Source of the DNA: Pseudomonadales bacterium
GTDB taxonomy: Bacteria > Pseudomonadota > Gammaproteobacteria > Pseudomonadales > DC-out160
Direction: 5' to 3'
Assembly (NCBI GenBank): GCA_019090455.1
Contig: JAHRWA010000044.1
Coordinates: 62,001-126,000, forward strand
Length of the DNA: 64,000 nt
The stretch's first letter is position 1, and every line of letters starts with the position of its first letter. Shown here piece after piece: positions 28,941 to 39,271 of this stretch. The notes below the pieces were generated by a model that worked only from the letters and a program-made list of their open reading frames with translations, had not been told where the DNA came from and did not search any database. Both the position numbers and the translations under genes were made by a program.

Positions 28941-29378
28941 GGATCCTTAAGTGAAAATAATCTTGCTCAGTACCTGGGTTAATGGGTACGTATATCGAGA
29001 AACCACAAAATTGCCATTTCTCATCAGCTTATTGTATTTCTGATCACATGGAGTACATACTTTATCGCTTCTTTAAAAAGAGGCTAATAAGTCGATGTTT
29101 ACGAAGAAGACGCTTAATCAAAATAAATAAAAGAAGGGACCTAAATAAACTATCATGCCAATCGATACAATCAGGTACAACAATACGGCCACACACTTTC
29201 TTTATCATCCCAAAGACCATCAGATCTAAATGACACTCAGAATTTCGTGCCGTAGCCAAACGACATCAGTCGCTGGGAATATCACCAAGAATGATCTTAT
29301 TCCTAGGCAATTGCAACCACAGTTTAAACGCTACAGCCCAACAGACTGGGCGGTCACAGCTAGTTTAAACCACTTAAT
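28941..29378. other. 438-base intergenic region, nothing recognised
   Basis: Lies between the MORN gene and a small membrane protein. Short overlapping open frames on both strands here have no initiation signals or recognisable sequence. No hairpin terminator of note was seen. Confidence 0.4.
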
Positions 29379-29795
29379 TTAAGTAGATGTTTGAGTTAGT
29401 TGAGCTTTTAAGTTTTTCACTAAGTCTTTCAAATCCGAATTTAACAAACCACAACCAAAGCGCAAGAATATAGCTGCTATCTTTGACACCATCCCGAGTA
29501 AGAAAATCACAATACCATATCCCAAAACTTTAAATATCCGTTCGGGCACTTCAAAATTTCCTTTCGGTGTTTTAATTATTCGGTCCTCAGCACCCGGTAT
29601 TAACTGCTGAATGATAGGATAATTTGCCACGCCATCCACAATCATAAAAACATTGTAAACCACAGCTAACGCCGAAATTATGCCTAGGAGTACCAGCGCC
29701 ACACCAACGATTAGCCTGACCCGAGCCGCTGCATCCAATGGAGTGCAATTTTTTTTATAGTCAACATCACTATCTCGATTGTCACTTTCGTTCAT
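29379..29795 (-). CDS. Small membrane protein with two transmembrane helices, unknown
   Basis: About 138 residues. An acidic N-terminus is followed by two hydrophobic helices (LIVGVALVLLGIISALAVVY and VLGYGIVIFLLGMVSKIAAI) flanking a polar loop. I place the start at 29795 because GGAG stands nine bases before this ATG; an ATG at 29810 without a ribosome binding site would add five residues. No family recognised. Confidence 0.5.
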   Translation of the reverse strand: MNESDNRDSDVDYKKNCTPLDAAARVRLIVGVALVLLGIISALAVVYNVFMIVDGVANYPIIQQLIPGAEDRIIKTPKGNFEVPERIFKVLGYGIVIFLLGMVSKIAAIFLRFGCGLLNSDLKDLVKNLKAQLTQTST

Positions 29796-30008
29796 CAGCA
29801 CTCGCTCCATTAACAGGATATTACCTTTTACACACAGGGGTTATTTCAGTCGTTATAGAACTCACAACGCCGCATGTTTTTTTTGTCGAAGCCGATAATA
29901 ACAGTTCTTGAATTCAACTAGTAAGTGCAACAGGAGAGAAGATGGAAATCACTGACCTTACCGTAAGATCTCGACCGTATTACCCGCTAGATTCGTGGCT
30001 ACGCTTTC

Positions 30009-31517
30009 TTATTTTTCTAAAAACTTATCAAGAACCTGAATAAGCTTGGCTATTTTTACAGGCTTACCAATAACACCACTCATCCCAATCTCTTTAAATA
30101 AAGCCTGATCCTCCTCCATCACGTTGGCCGTTACTGCAATAATAGGGGTATTAGCATTAAGACCATTCCCTTTAAAAACCTCTTTTGCCGCTTCAAGCCC
30201 GCCCATCTTCGGCATTTGTACATCCATCAAAATAATGTCATATTTCGATTTATTCGCTAATTCAATCGCGACACAACCATCAGGCGCAATATCAATTGCG
30301 AGGCCTAATTTTAGAAGCATTTTTTCAATGACGACTTGATTCACTTTGTTGTCCTCGGCAACTAATGCTTTTTTTCGATAATTTCTAACATTGCTAATTT
30401 TAGCATTGCTGACAGAGCCTCTCGTCTTGACACCCACTTCTGGGCATTCACCTCTCAACATAGGCAATGTTAGTGTAAACGTGGAGCCTTTATCTTTCTT
30501 GCTATAAACGTGGATATACCCCCCCATCAATTCAACAAGATTCTTACTAATAGTCAGCCCTAGGCCAGTCCCGCCAAATCGTCTAGTAATCGATTCATCG
30601 GCTTGTGAAAAATTATCAAAAATTCTGTCGATTTCAGGTTCGGACATTCCAATACCCGTATCCGTCACTTCAAATATGAGATTCAGGCGTTCACCTTCGA
30701 TGACATCAAACCCTCCCTCAATAATGACACTGCCTTTTTCAGTGAACTTAATTGCATTGCCAATTATGTTCATTAAAACTTGTCTCAGTCGAGTTGGATC
30801 ACTTTTAACAGATCTAGGCATTCCTTGTTCCAAATCCACGTTCAATTCAATACCTTTTTTAGCAGAAGAGAAACGTAACAACTCACAAACATCTGAAATC
30901 AAATTAATAACGTCAAATTCAACTTCTTCAATAGTGAACTTCCCCGATTCCAATTTTGACACGTCCAAAATGTCATTAATGATCACTAAAAGTGCATCGG
31001 CAGATCGGTGTATCATACTGCAGAGATCATCTTGCTCCTCATTCAGTGAGGTCTCTAACAACAACGCCGACGAACCTAATATCCCATTCATCGGCGTACG
31101 AATTTCATGGCTCATATTGGCGAGAAACTGTGATTTAACATTGCTAGCATTTTCAGCTGATTCTTTTTCGCGAACTAAATCCTTATGCCGGTAGCCCAAC
31201 CGTTTCGCAAGCTGATCTTTTTTCTTGATTTCATCCTCTAGCACTTCAGTATGCTGATCACGTTTCGTTTTTTCGGCCCAACCAAGACTGACAATATCAG
31301 AAAATTGCTCTTCAGCTCTTTGTCGATAGAGTACCCCCAGCACCATTTCAACAGCGTCCAAATAATAATTAACATCCGAAATACTAGAAGCCGTATTTTC
31401 ATCCTCATTGATAAGCTGAATTCCACTTTCATCAAAAATCAATTGCAAAACTTCGGCACTGCACGATTGTTCAATCACGCTGAGGTGGGCTTGCACAAGA
31501 TCAGACCATACCGACAT
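30009..31517 (-). CDS. Soluble hybrid histidine kinase with receiver
   Basis: 502 residues with no membrane segment. N-terminal 85 residues of unknown fold, a coiled coil (about 85-125), HisKA with His137 ([12 protein letters not shown]), HATPase ([27 protein letters not shown]) and a C-terminal receiver with Asp432 ([12 protein letters not shown]) and KPV. Its partner is not evident: no response regulator or Hpt gene is adjacent. The unassigned N-terminus may be the input domain or bind a partner protein. Single gene. Confidence 0.85.
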   Translation of the reverse strand: MSVWSDLVQAHLSVIEQSCSAEVLQLIFDESGIQLINEDENTASSISDVNYYLDAVEMVLGVLYRQRAEEQFSDIVSLGWAEKTKRDQHTEVLEDEIKKKDQLAKRLGYRHKDLVREKESAENASNVKSQFLANMSHEIRTPMNGILGSSALLLETSLNEEQDDLCSMIHRSADALLVIINDILDVSKLESGKFTIEEVEFDVINLISDVCELLRFSSAKKGIELNVDLEQGMPRSVKSDPTRLRQVLMNIIGNAIKFTEKGSVIIEGGFDVIEGERLNLIFEVTDTGIGMSEPEIDRIFDNFSQADESITRRFGGTGLGLTISKNLVELMGGYIHVYSKKDKGSTFTLTLPMLRGECPEVGVKTRGSVSNAKISNVRNYRKKALVAEDNKVNQVVIEKMLLKLGLAIDIAPDGCVAIELANKSKYDIILMDVQMPKMGGLEAAKEVFKGNGLNANTPIIAVTANVMEEDQALFKEIGMSGVIGKPVKIAKLIQVLDKFLEK

Positions 31518-31809
31518 TTTATTGCTACCCTATTTCCTGCGGACATTAGACGGGAATTGAATGCCCTTAACTTACGAATACTTGCCTTCCTTATATAGGT
31601 ATAGCGTATTTCGTAGCCGTTCACATTTCCTGAAATAACTAAACCAACGTGTTTAACTTTTAAATTAAAGTAGATAATGCAGACAATCAACAACTCAACT
31701 AAGTGAAATAAGTCATCGGTCACGACTGAATTAAACATCCAGTTTACTTCGCCAATCAATACAGCTATAACAGCTGTTCCCAATTGTGCGAGAAGGATGT
31801 AATCAGATA

Positions 31810-32697
31810 ATGACTAATAAGAAATCTTCGGAATTCATACCCGGAAAGGTGATTCAATGCACGAAGCACGTGAGAAGAGTCCTGGCGCCCAACCCCAGCA
31901 TGATGACAGGACCAGGAACCAATACTTACATCCTAGGAACGGGCGATATTGCAATCCTCGATCCCGGTCCTAAAAATAAAGCGCACCTAGAGGCGCTTTT
32001 AGAAGCGACGGAAGGTGAGACCGTTCGATTGATCTTGTCCACGCATACACACAATGATCACTCACCCGGCACAGTTCCTCTAGTTGAGGCCCTTCAAAAT
32101 GAGAGAAAGCAAGTTGACCCCATAGAGATCATTGGGCTTCCCGCTTCCCTTCACAATGGCAGTCCACTCAGTTCTCATGATCGAAGTTTTGAACCCACAC
32201 GACTACCAAAGCATGGAGATATTTTCACCCTTAATGGCTTAACTATCGAAGCCATTTGCACCCCAGGCCACGCAAGTAATCATGTCTGTTACTTTCTGCA
32301 GGAAGAGAAACTCTTATTAACTGGCGATCACATCATGGATGGATCCACAGTCGTTATTGCTCCGCCTGACGGTGACATGAAGGCCTACATTGAATCTCTA
32401 GAGCTACTTTACACTTATGACATACAACAATTTGCACCAGCTCACGGCAATCTAATCGATACACCAAAAGAACTCGTCAAAGCGACCATTGCTCACAGAC
32501 TGAAAAGGGAAGCGAAAGTCGTCGCTGCCATGAAATCTAAGCCCAACAGCACCATCAAAGAACTCGTGACCACCGTCTATGACGATACTCCCCCGTTCCT
32601 GCATCCAGTCGCTGAGTTTTCGTTATTAGCACACATCATCAAACTGAAAGCGGATGGAAGAGCGGAGGAAAACAGTGACCGGTGGCAGTTAGTCTAG
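31810..32697 (+). CDS. Metallo-beta-lactamase-fold hydrolase (LACTB2-like)
   Basis: About 295 residues. The metal motif HTHNDHSPG (HxHxDH) is intact, with a further histidine in GHASNHVCYF, aspartate in LLTGDHIMDG and histidine in FAPAHGNL. A C-terminal winged-helix-like segment follows (IKELVTTVYDDTP...LLAHIIKLKADGRAEE), as in LACTB2-type proteins, which are RNases in mitochondria; bacterial members have unsettled substrates. ATG 31810 is preferred, with AGAAGGA upstream; a GTG at 31786 is in frame. Confidence 0.8.
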   Translation: MTNKKSSEFIPGKVIQCTKHVRRVLAPNPSMMTGPGTNTYILGTGDIAILDPGPKNKAHLEALLEATEGETVRLILSTHTHNDHSPGTVPLVEALQNERKQVDPIEIIGLPASLHNGSPLSSHDRSFEPTRLPKHGDIFTLNGLTIEAICTPGHASNHVCYFLQEEKLLLTGDHIMDGSTVVIAPPDGDMKAYIESLELLYTYDIQQFAPAHGNLIDTPKELVKATIAHRLKREAKVVAAMKSKPNSTIKELVTTVYDDTPPFLHPVAEFSLLAHIIKLKADGRAEENSDRWQLV

Positions 32698-32731
32698 AAT
32701 TCAAAACTGCCGCCCATAATCAAATAAAATC

Positions 32732-33577
32732 CTAGGGCCACCACCGATCTGGTAGCCCATTAGTCTGTAACAAAGCGGCAATATCCATACCCATAGCAAT
32801 CGTCACATGCACCCCTACTCCACCCCAAATTGATTTCGAACGTATTGCTAATATTCCCAAAAATAACCCGAAGAATATCGCTCCACTCGCTTCAAGCCAG
32901 GGCTTTGGGAAATGTATCATTAAATAAGGCAAACACATGATAAAGACCGCGCTGGAGCCAAAATAAGGCCTTAAACCATTAACAATAAAACCACGAAAGA
33001 AAAATTCTAAAGAAATAAACTGTATTATATAAATAATTTCCCATCCTAAAAAATCACTCCAGCTTCGATAGGCATATTTGTAAAATGGGTAATGGGATTG
33101 AAAATCAGGACGAAAACTAACAATGGTCAACAACACGAGTATTAGGGAAGCTAATGCAATATACCATTTTAAATGCTGTCTTACCGCACCCACCTGCCAA
33201 CCATACTCTCGTAGAGATTGTTTAAACCCCCACTTCACTATCACCATGGGTATTAATCCATAACCGACTAAATGCACGCTTCCCCACCAGGCATGTTTAT
33301 ATAAAATAAAATAATCTGATTGTTTAAGGGATGTGATTAACGACTTTGGACCCGAACCAAAAACATCTCCCAGCCAAGATAAAGTCGCAAAATAGACAGA
33401 GGAATACTTCAGATAATTCACCAGCAGCAAACACACTGCTGTGGTAAAAAAGATCCATATGATTCTATTCGATCTTGATGAGGCATCTAACTCGGCATTT
33501 TCTTTAACCGACTCTCGATCGATGTCAGCAAGAACATCGTACAGGGGGAGAACGAAACGACGTCCTAAATCTCTCAT
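32732..33577 (-). CDS. CPBP family intramembrane glutamic protease
   Basis: 281 residues with about seven hydrophobic helices. The family motifs are present in order: EFFFRGFIVNGL (motif 1, glutamate and arginine), LMIHFPKPW (motif 2 histidine) and GVGVHVTIAMGMD (motif 3 histidine and Asp). Motif 1 has a single glutamate rather than the usual pair (EExxxR). CPBP proteases cleave within membranes, as in CAAX processing or bacteriocin maturation; its own substrate is unknown. It starts 37 bases behind the patatin gene on the same strand, probably one operon. Confidence 0.8.
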   Translation of the reverse strand: MRDLGRRFVLPLYDVLADIDRESVKENAELDASSRSNRIIWIFFTTAVCLLLVNYLKYSSVYFATLSWLGDVFGSGPKSLITSLKQSDYFILYKHAWWGSVHLVGYGLIPMVIVKWGFKQSLREYGWQVGAVRQHLKWYIALASLILVLLTIVSFRPDFQSHYPFYKYAYRSWSDFLGWEIIYIIQFISLEFFFRGFIVNGLRPYFGSSAVFIMCLPYLMIHFPKPWLEASGAIFFGLFLGILAIRSKSIWGGVGVHVTIAMGMDIAALLQTNGLPDRWWP

Positions 33578-33614
33578 GGGATATCCTTCGGATGACTAAA
33601 AGCCCATTGTATCT

Positions 33615-34781
33615 TCAATCATCAAAAATGAAATCCACAATTTCATTCTTTCTCAACATGGCATCATGATAACCCAAGTCAATCAACTCTCGACAAAATC
33701 CTTTTTCAAAAAGTAAGTAGCTTAAGATCGACGCTCCCGATTGATTCGAGACACCGCTACCTCTCAAAAACAAGCGTACATTTTTCGGGATTTCGTAAAC
33801 ATGTTGAGCTGCAATTTTATCTAAACATTGGCTCGGAGAAACTGTCATGACCCCGATCGGTCTCAATTTAATCCCATTACGCTCTCGCACATTTTCTGGA
33901 ATTAATTCTATAGTGTTATTGATACGTGCTAGTCGCTCAATGTCACCTTCCAAACTATCGAGAAAAGCACTATTCATAACATGACCAACAATTTGCGCCA
34001 TTGAAGGGTACACACTGACTTTTTGGCGTATCTGTGGAGCTGTTCGATTTCCACTAACACCAATGATAAAAACACGATCTGCCCCCAAATGCAGAGCCGA
34101 ACTCACCGGAGCCGTTTGTCGAATAGCACCATCACCAAAAAATTCTCTATTAATTCTGACCGCAGGAAAAATAAGAGGGATGGCGGAAGACGCCATGACA
34201 TGATCAATCGTAATCTCAGTTTTTACACCTAATCGGCGAGATCGCTCCCAATTATGGTAATCGGATTGCCCCTGAAAAAAACTAATCGACTCTCCCGAAG
34301 TATAGCCTGAAGCAGTAATACTAATGGCTCTCAAGAACCCCTGATCTATCGCCTCTTGAATACGGTAAAAAGGAATAGCTCTCTCAACCAATTCTCTCAG
34401 AGGGGTATTGTCGAGCAATGACACAGGGTCATCGCTACCTTTAATCAAACTCGTGATCCACCTACCAGCGTTGCGATAAAACCGTGAAGAATCCGTTCGA
34501 TAAACCTGATCCGACCTGAAATTGGCCCACACGTTCTCAATGCTCTCTACGGCTTCTCGAAAATCAAAAGCATGAGTCGCTATGGCTGCGGCGTTAAAGG
34601 CACCCGCTGAAGTCCCCGTCACTACGCCAAATGGATTCTGCATCTGAGCAGGCAACACTTCCGCTATCGCCCGTAAAACACCTACCTGATAGGCCGCTCG
34701 AGCACCACCTCCCGATAGCACTAAGCCACACTCATGCTGGCTGGCGTTACCCATTGTTTTATTCAAAACTGGATCACCCAT
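33615..34781 (-). CDS. Patatin-like phospholipase
   Basis: 388 residues. The oxyanion loop GGGARAAYQVGVL, the nucleophile elbow GTSAGAFNA and the catalytic Asp in GDGAIRQTAP are all present, so a Ser-Asp dyad lipid acyl hydrolase is expected. No signal peptide is seen, so it is cytoplasmic or exported another way. ATG 34781 is used; ATG ten codons later (MGNASQHECG) is nearer the conserved fold. It is upstream of and close to the CPBP protease. Confidence 0.88.
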   Translation of the reverse strand: MGDPVLNKTMGNASQHECGLVLSGGGARAAYQVGVLRAIAEVLPAQMQNPFGVVTGTSAGAFNAAAIATHAFDFREAVESIENVWANFRSDQVYRTDSSRFYRNAGRWITSLIKGSDDPVSLLDNTPLRELVERAIPFYRIQEAIDQGFLRAISITASGYTSGESISFFQGQSDYHNWERSRRLGVKTEITIDHVMASSAIPLIFPAVRINREFFGDGAIRQTAPVSSALHLGADRVFIIGVSGNRTAPQIRQKVSVYPSMAQIVGHVMNSAFLDSLEGDIERLARINNTIELIPENVRERNGIKLRPIGVMTVSPSQCLDKIAAQHVYEIPKNVRLFLRGSGVSNQSGASILSYLLFEKGFCRELIDLGYHDAMLRKNEIVDFIFDD

Positions 34782-34929
34782 ATAAGAATACAGAGTTCAT
34801 ACGAGTTATTGCTGTAACCATCACTATGCAAACCTGAGTATCGTCATAACGAATTATTTAGCATTATAACTTTGAGCATAGACCATCGAATTTAGAAGGG
34901 GGCGGGGCGAAAGAAAACAGCAGTTTCAA

Positions 34930-35676
34930 CTAATTTAGCTGAGAGATTACCAATTTTAAAAGAGTCAGCACGTTCCCTATACCCTCAGTTAACACACGAT
35001 GGATATCTGTCATTGTGATGGGCTCATGACTGAGACCCGCAGCAGGATTCACAACTATACATACACTCGCATACGCGATACCTAACTCTCTTGCTAGCGC
35101 AGCTTCAGGCATTCCGGTCATACCCACAATATCGCACCCATCCCGCAGAAGCCGCTGCACCTCTGCAGAGGACTCTAATCTAGGCCCTTGAGTACAGGCA
35201 TAGACTCCTGAATTGCTAAACGGAATATCATATTGCTTTGCAGCACTAATTAGTTTAAACCGTAAATCACCATCATAGGGATCAGAGAAATCCACATGTT
35301 GCAATTCAACTTCCGAGGTGTTGTCGTAAAAAGTATGTTCCCGCCCATAAGTGTAATCAATAATTTGATGGGGTATGACTATGTGTTTAGGGGGCATGTC
35401 ACTGGAAATCCCACCCACTGCATTGACTGCTATGATTTTTTTTACATTCAGTTTATGCAAAGCATCTAAATTTGCACGGTAGTTTATTTTATGAGGTGGA
35501 ATGGTGTGAGGCTTTCCATGTCGTGACAAAAATACAACTTCTTCCCCTTCCAGCAACCCTGATTCAATTACTCCCGAAGTCTCTCCATAGACAGTATCTA
35601 CTTTCTCGGTTTTAATATTTTTAAGTCCAACTAACTCGGACAAACCCGTGCCACCGATTATTGCTATCCTGGACAT
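34930..35676 (-). CDS. S-methyl-5'-thioinosine phosphorylase (MTAP/PNP family)
   Basis: About 248 residues. Motifs of the family: IIGGTGLSEL, SRHGKPHTIPPHKINYRANL, AVNAVGGIS, CTQGPRLESSAE and GMTGMPEAALAREL. The residue that reads the purine 6-position is Asn (about 210, CIVVNPAAG) where adenosine-specific MTAPs have Asp, which points to a 6-oxopurine substrate and so to methylthioinosine, as characterised for Pseudomonas PA3004. Product hypoxanthine would be used by the HPRT encoded just upstream. ATG 35676 is preferred to an ATG three codons earlier. Last gene of the run beginning with psrA. Confidence 0.85.
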   Translation of the reverse strand: MSRIAIIGGTGLSELVGLKNIKTEKVDTVYGETSGVIESGLLEGEEVVFLSRHGKPHTIPPHKINYRANLDALHKLNVKKIIAVNAVGGISSDMPPKHIVIPHQIIDYTYGREHTFYDNTSEVELQHVDFSDPYDGDLRFKLISAAKQYDIPFSNSGVYACTQGPRLESSAEVQRLLRDGCDIVGMTGMPEAALARELGIAYASVCIVVNPAAGLSHEPITMTDIHRVLTEGIGNVLTLLKLVISQLN

Positions 35677-35814
35677 CGCTACCATCTCAAATTAAACCAA
35701 TTTTAGTATTCAATAATAAAAGATTAACACCTGTTTTAGTCTATTCACCAGGTCAACATTATCAACAGACCCAATAAATTCAAACAAGCTCAATAGACAT
35801 ATTCTTGTGCAATG

Positions 35815-36369
35815 TCACAAGCCCTTTACAGCAAAGATTCCTGGCGCATTTCTTAAATAACCTTTGTAATCCATACCATACCCAAAAAGGTAACGGTCCT
35901 CGATTTCTAAAGCCGTATAGTCTGCGCTCTCACAGCCTTGCACCTTCCTATCATGTAACTTATTCACCAACACAGCACTACAGACTTCTCGAGCATTTTG
36001 TTTTTGACAAATCCGCGTAATTTCCCTGAGGGTTTCACCTTCATCCAGAATATCATCTACGATAATAACATGACGATCTCGTAGATCTATTGAAGGTTCA
36101 GCCATCCATTTGAGCGTTCCACCTACCACGCCCCCCTCATACCTAGAGACATGCACATAATCCACTTCTAAGGGGAAACGAAGCTGCATCAATAACTTCG
36201 CGGTAAAAATCAATCCACCCGTCATAACGCACACAATAACGGGATTCTTAGTCGACATATTCTCTTCAATCGCTTTAGCTACCTTTGCAATTGCGCGCTC
36301 CACCTGCTCTTCTTCAATCAAGCAATCAGCGGTTGCCCATATTTTCTCAACTTTTTTATTCTCTAACAA
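35815..36369 (-). CDS. hpt: Hypoxanthine-guanine phosphoribosyltransferase
   Basis: 184 residues with the PRPP-binding motif VIIVDDILDEGETL, the flexible-loop region and CVMTGGLIFTAKLL near the N-terminus. It converts hypoxanthine or guanine with PRPP to IMP or GMP. The position between mscS and the methylthioinosine phosphorylase fits a role in recovering hypoxanthine released by the latter. The name hpt covers the function; whether a second HPRT exists elsewhere in the genome is unknown. Confidence 0.87.
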   Translation of the reverse strand: MLENKKVEKIWATADCLIEEEQVERAIAKVAKAIEENMSTKNPVIVCVMTGGLIFTAKLLMQLRFPLEVDYVHVSRYEGGVVGGTLKWMAEPSIDLRDRHVIIVDDILDEGETLREITRICQKQNAREVCSAVLVNKLHDRKVQGCESADYTALEIEDRYLFGYGMDYKGYLRNAPGIFAVKGL

Positions 36370-36401
36370 AACATCTACCCGCTTATCATCTTATGTTTAA
36401 A

Positions 36402-37526
36402 TTAGGTCTCAGTACTCTCAATTTTGCTCACCAAACTTTCTTTGAATTCTTCAACCAAGTGGATGGTAGAAGTGGGGTAAGCCATTTCAGCACCAAGCCC
36501 TTCGACAATTGCCAAGATTTTTAACAGCACATCCTGCTTAACTTCATGGAATTTAATCCAGTCCGTAGTTTTGGTAAAGGTGTAAACAAAAAAATCCAAA
36601 GTCGAAGGTGCACACGAATTAAAATTGACAATCATAGTTTGAGTCGCATCAATTTCCTCATGAGACTTCAGCATATCTTTTACATCGGTGATAATCGTTC
36701 TCATCAGCGCACTATCTTCATAACGTATTCCAATAATTTCGTAGATTCGTCTGTGGCTCATTCTTGAGGGGTTTTCAACAGAAATACTCGCGAACAAGGA
36801 ATTTGGAATGTAAAGCGGACGCTTATCAAAAGTTCTAATTCGGCTAGTTCTCCATCCAATGTGTTCCACCGTTCCTTCTATGTCTCTATCGGGGGAGCGG
36901 ATCCAATCACCCACAGCAAATGGCCTATCCAGATACACCATTAGTCCGCCAAAAAAATTGGCCAATAGATCCTTTGCGGCAAAGCCAATAGCGATGCCAC
37001 CAATACCACCAAAAGCCAATACGCCAGATACGCTATAACCTAGCGATTGAAGTATAACGAGTGCCCCAGTAATAAAAACCGAAGCCCTCAACAGCTTGGC
37101 AAATGCTCCAACTGTTGTATGATCCATCGGTTCACGGGTAGCTCCAGGCATCATTAAATTAATCTCGGCTTCATGTATAAATCGAATAAGAAACCAAGCC
37201 AACAAAATAATAACGGTTACTTGCCTGACTGACGAAATAAACTCAAATGCACCAATAGGCGATATCCTACCGGTCAACTCCGCTGTCAAACTAAGCCCTA
37301 TCATCCAAATAAAAAAGCGTATCGGTCGCCTCGCCGCTTTTAGCAAAGCATCATCCCAAAGGTTTTTTGTTCGTAACAGCTGAATTTCTAAGTGATTTAG
37401 AAATTGTTTTACGATTAAATTAGCGACCAATGTGAGAACAATAATGACGAACACTTGGGTAAGCCAAACATAATCATCCTGCGGTTGAGTTAACCAACTA
37501 ACAATTTTCTCCTGCGTCATATCCAA
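36402..37526 (-). CDS. MscS family mechanosensitive channel
   Basis: 374 residues: four or five membrane helices in the first 170 residues, then the pore helix region FGGIGGIAIGFAAKDLLANFFGGLMVYLDRPF and the MscS beta domain beginning VGDWI, with GTVEHIGWRTSRIRTFDKRPLYIPNS. Members release solutes on hypo-osmotic shock; this one is of medium length, longer than E. coli MscS (286). It starts 25 bases after nagZ, probably one transcript. Confidence 0.88.
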   Translation of the reverse strand: MDMTQEKIVSWLTQPQDDYVWLTQVFVIIVLTLVANLIVKQFLNHLEIQLLRTKNLWDDALLKAARRPIRFFIWMIGLSLTAELTGRISPIGAFEFISSVRQVTVIILLAWFLIRFIHEAEINLMMPGATREPMDHTTVGAFAKLLRASVFITGALVILQSLGYSVSGVLAFGGIGGIAIGFAAKDLLANFFGGLMVYLDRPFAVGDWIRSPDRDIEGTVEHIGWRTSRIRTFDKRPLYIPNSLFASISVENPSRMSHRRIYEIIGIRYEDSALMRTIITDVKDMLKSHEEIDATQTMIVNFNSCAPSTLDFFVYTFTKTTDWIKFHEVKQDVLLKILAIVEGLGAEMAYPTSTIHLVEEFKESLVSKIESTET

Positions 37527-37551
37527 GACTATCCGCCCTTACATTTTTCTC

Positions 37552-38598
37552 TTAGTAGTTAATATTCAACGCAGATGAAATAGCGTCCTGTGCTGCTCCC
37601 CTAGCGGGAGATGACTTAAATTCATCCCAACTCTTCAACGACTCTCCTTGAGGTCGAGCCCGTAATTTCAATAACCGCTGCGCACTCCTTTCCGCTATCG
37701 GTAAGGCCGCATCTAATACTTGTGCCGCTCCTTGTGGATCATTACAGACTAATACCATGTCACACCCAGCAGTTAATGCCGCACGCGCTCTTGAAGGAAA
37801 GTCACCCGCAACGGTCGCCCCTTCCATTGCCAAATCGTCGCTAAAAATCACCCCGTCGAATTGCATTTTTTCTCGCAACACAGACTGCAACCAATAGCGT
37901 GAAAAACCCGCCGGATTGTCATCACACTGAGTATAGATTACGTGGGCTGGCATAACTGCACTCAAACCCAAGCCAAACAATTGTTGGTAAGGCAACAAAT
38001 CTTTCGAATTTATCTCTGAAAAACTCCGCTCATCTCGCGGTATATCCGTGTGAGAATCCCCCGCCACATAACCATGTCCAGGAAAATGTTTTCCAGTAGA
38101 AGCCATGCCCGCTTGAGACATACCCTCGATATACGCGGTACCTAGAGTGATTGTTTGATCTGGGCAGCTGGAAAATGCACGATCACCAATTACGGCACTG
38201 TTTTGATAGTTGAGATCTAACACCGGCGCAAAGCTTAGATCCACTCCCAACGTTATCATTTCCGCTGCCATTAACCAGGCAGCCTTTCTCGCTGTATCGA
38301 TAGCCAATTCAGGATTGTACTGAAATAGCTCACCGATTTTTGCTAAAGCAGGCAATACTGACAAGCCTTCGCGGAATCGCTGAACTCGCCCGCCTTCCTG
38401 ATCTACCGCAATTAATAAAGAAGTGTTGATTCTCCTGATATGTTCAATTAAGGATTGGACCTGATCGGTTGACTCAAAATTTCGGGAGAAAAGAATCACT
38501 CCTCCTACGGAGGGGTGCTGTAAAAGAGACACCTCATCATCCTCGACCACCAGACCTTTAAGATCCAACATCACTGGCCCAATTTTTGTGTTCGCCAT
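37552..38598 (-). CDS. nagZ: Beta-N-acetylhexosaminidase NagZ
   Basis: 348 residues, the usual length for this GH3 enzyme. Motifs: IAVDQEGGRVQRF, KHFPGHGYVAGDSHTDIP (with the catalytic-loop histidine and aspartate) and VIFSDDLAMEGA with the nucleophile Asp. NagZ removes GlcNAc from anhydro-muropeptides in the cytoplasm for cell-wall recycling, which can influence AmpC induction. Its place downstream of psrA and an L,D-transpeptidase and before the phosphorylase matches Pseudomonas PA3006-PA3004. Confidence 0.93.
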   Translation of the reverse strand: MANTKIGPVMLDLKGLVVEDDEVSLLQHPSVGGVILFSRNFESTDQVQSLIEHIRRINTSLLIAVDQEGGRVQRFREGLSVLPALAKIGELFQYNPELAIDTARKAAWLMAAEMITLGVDLSFAPVLDLNYQNSAVIGDRAFSSCPDQTITLGTAYIEGMSQAGMASTGKHFPGHGYVAGDSHTDIPRDERSFSEINSKDLLPYQQLFGLGLSAVMPAHVIYTQCDDNPAGFSRYWLQSVLREKMQFDGVIFSDDLAMEGATVAGDFPSRARAALTAGCDMVLVCNDPQGAAQVLDAALPIAERSAQRLLKLRARPQGESLKSWDEFKSSPARGAAQDAISSALNINY

Positions 38599-38791
38599 TT
38601 CTATCTGGAACCTCTTAGACTCATGATTTATTAGAACCTTAAAATTTATTATATTTTTACGTTTCTTAAATCTAGCAGATTATCGAAAACCTTAGGCGAA
38701 CCATTAAAAGAAACTCATCAGACTCCTTAAGTTTCTTCCCCCTTAGCCTATCTATAATCGAATTTACAAGCTGACCTGAAACACATGCAAT

Positions 38792-39271
38792 TCAATCTGA
38801 AATAATGACGGCACATCCGTGACTAATTCTATTGTACAAATCAATCACCTCCACATTTCTCATGCGTATACAGCCATGTGAGGCGGGAACGCCCATTGGC
38901 TCGCTGTCTGGCGTACCGTGAATATAAATGTAACGTCTCATAGAATCTCGCTGGCCTAACCGATTTATTCCTTTTTCACAGCCACTAAGCCAGATTATGC
39001 GAGTTAACACCCAATCTCGTTTGGGAAACTGCTCCGACAAATCAGCTGTGTATATCTCCCCTGTATATCGACGCCCTACCAAAACAGCGTTGAGAGGCAG
39101 CTCCTCACCTATCATAGCTCGTACAGTATGCCGACCCCGAGGGGTTTGATAGCTACCGTTAGCTTCACCTAAACCGTATTTCGATGTAGAAATAGAATAT
39201 TCTGCGATCTGCTGATTATTTTCTCGTAATAGCAAAGATTGCTTTGATGCTGATATCAAAATCGTTTGCAT
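38792..39271 (-). CDS. L,D-transpeptidase (YkuD) family protein
   Basis: 159 residues with the YkuD motif: YIHGTPDSEPMGVPASHGCIRM (His and catalytic Cys134). No signal peptide is visible: the first residues are already the beta strand of the catalytic domain. Typical members cross-link peptidoglycan in the periplasm, so either the export signal is missing or a cytoplasmic role exists. Its ATG overlaps the psrA stop as TAATG, giving translational coupling, and nagZ follows in the same direction. Confidence 0.85.
   Translation of the reverse strand: MQTILISASKQSLLLRENNQQIAEYSISTSKYGLGEANGSYQTPRGRHTVRAMIGEELPLNAVLVGRRYTGEIYTADLSEQFPKRDWVLTRIIWLSGCEKGINRLGQRDSMRRYIYIHGTPDSEPMGVPASHGCIRMRNVEVIDLYNRISHGCAVIISD

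Noticed and set aside
28982-29259. Overlapping frames on both strands in the gap before the MORN gene
   Set aside because: Neither has an initiation signal or coding-like composition.
31475-31783. 102-codon frame on the minus strand
   Set aside because: Overlaps the start of the hybrid kinase in another frame and lacks a start signal.
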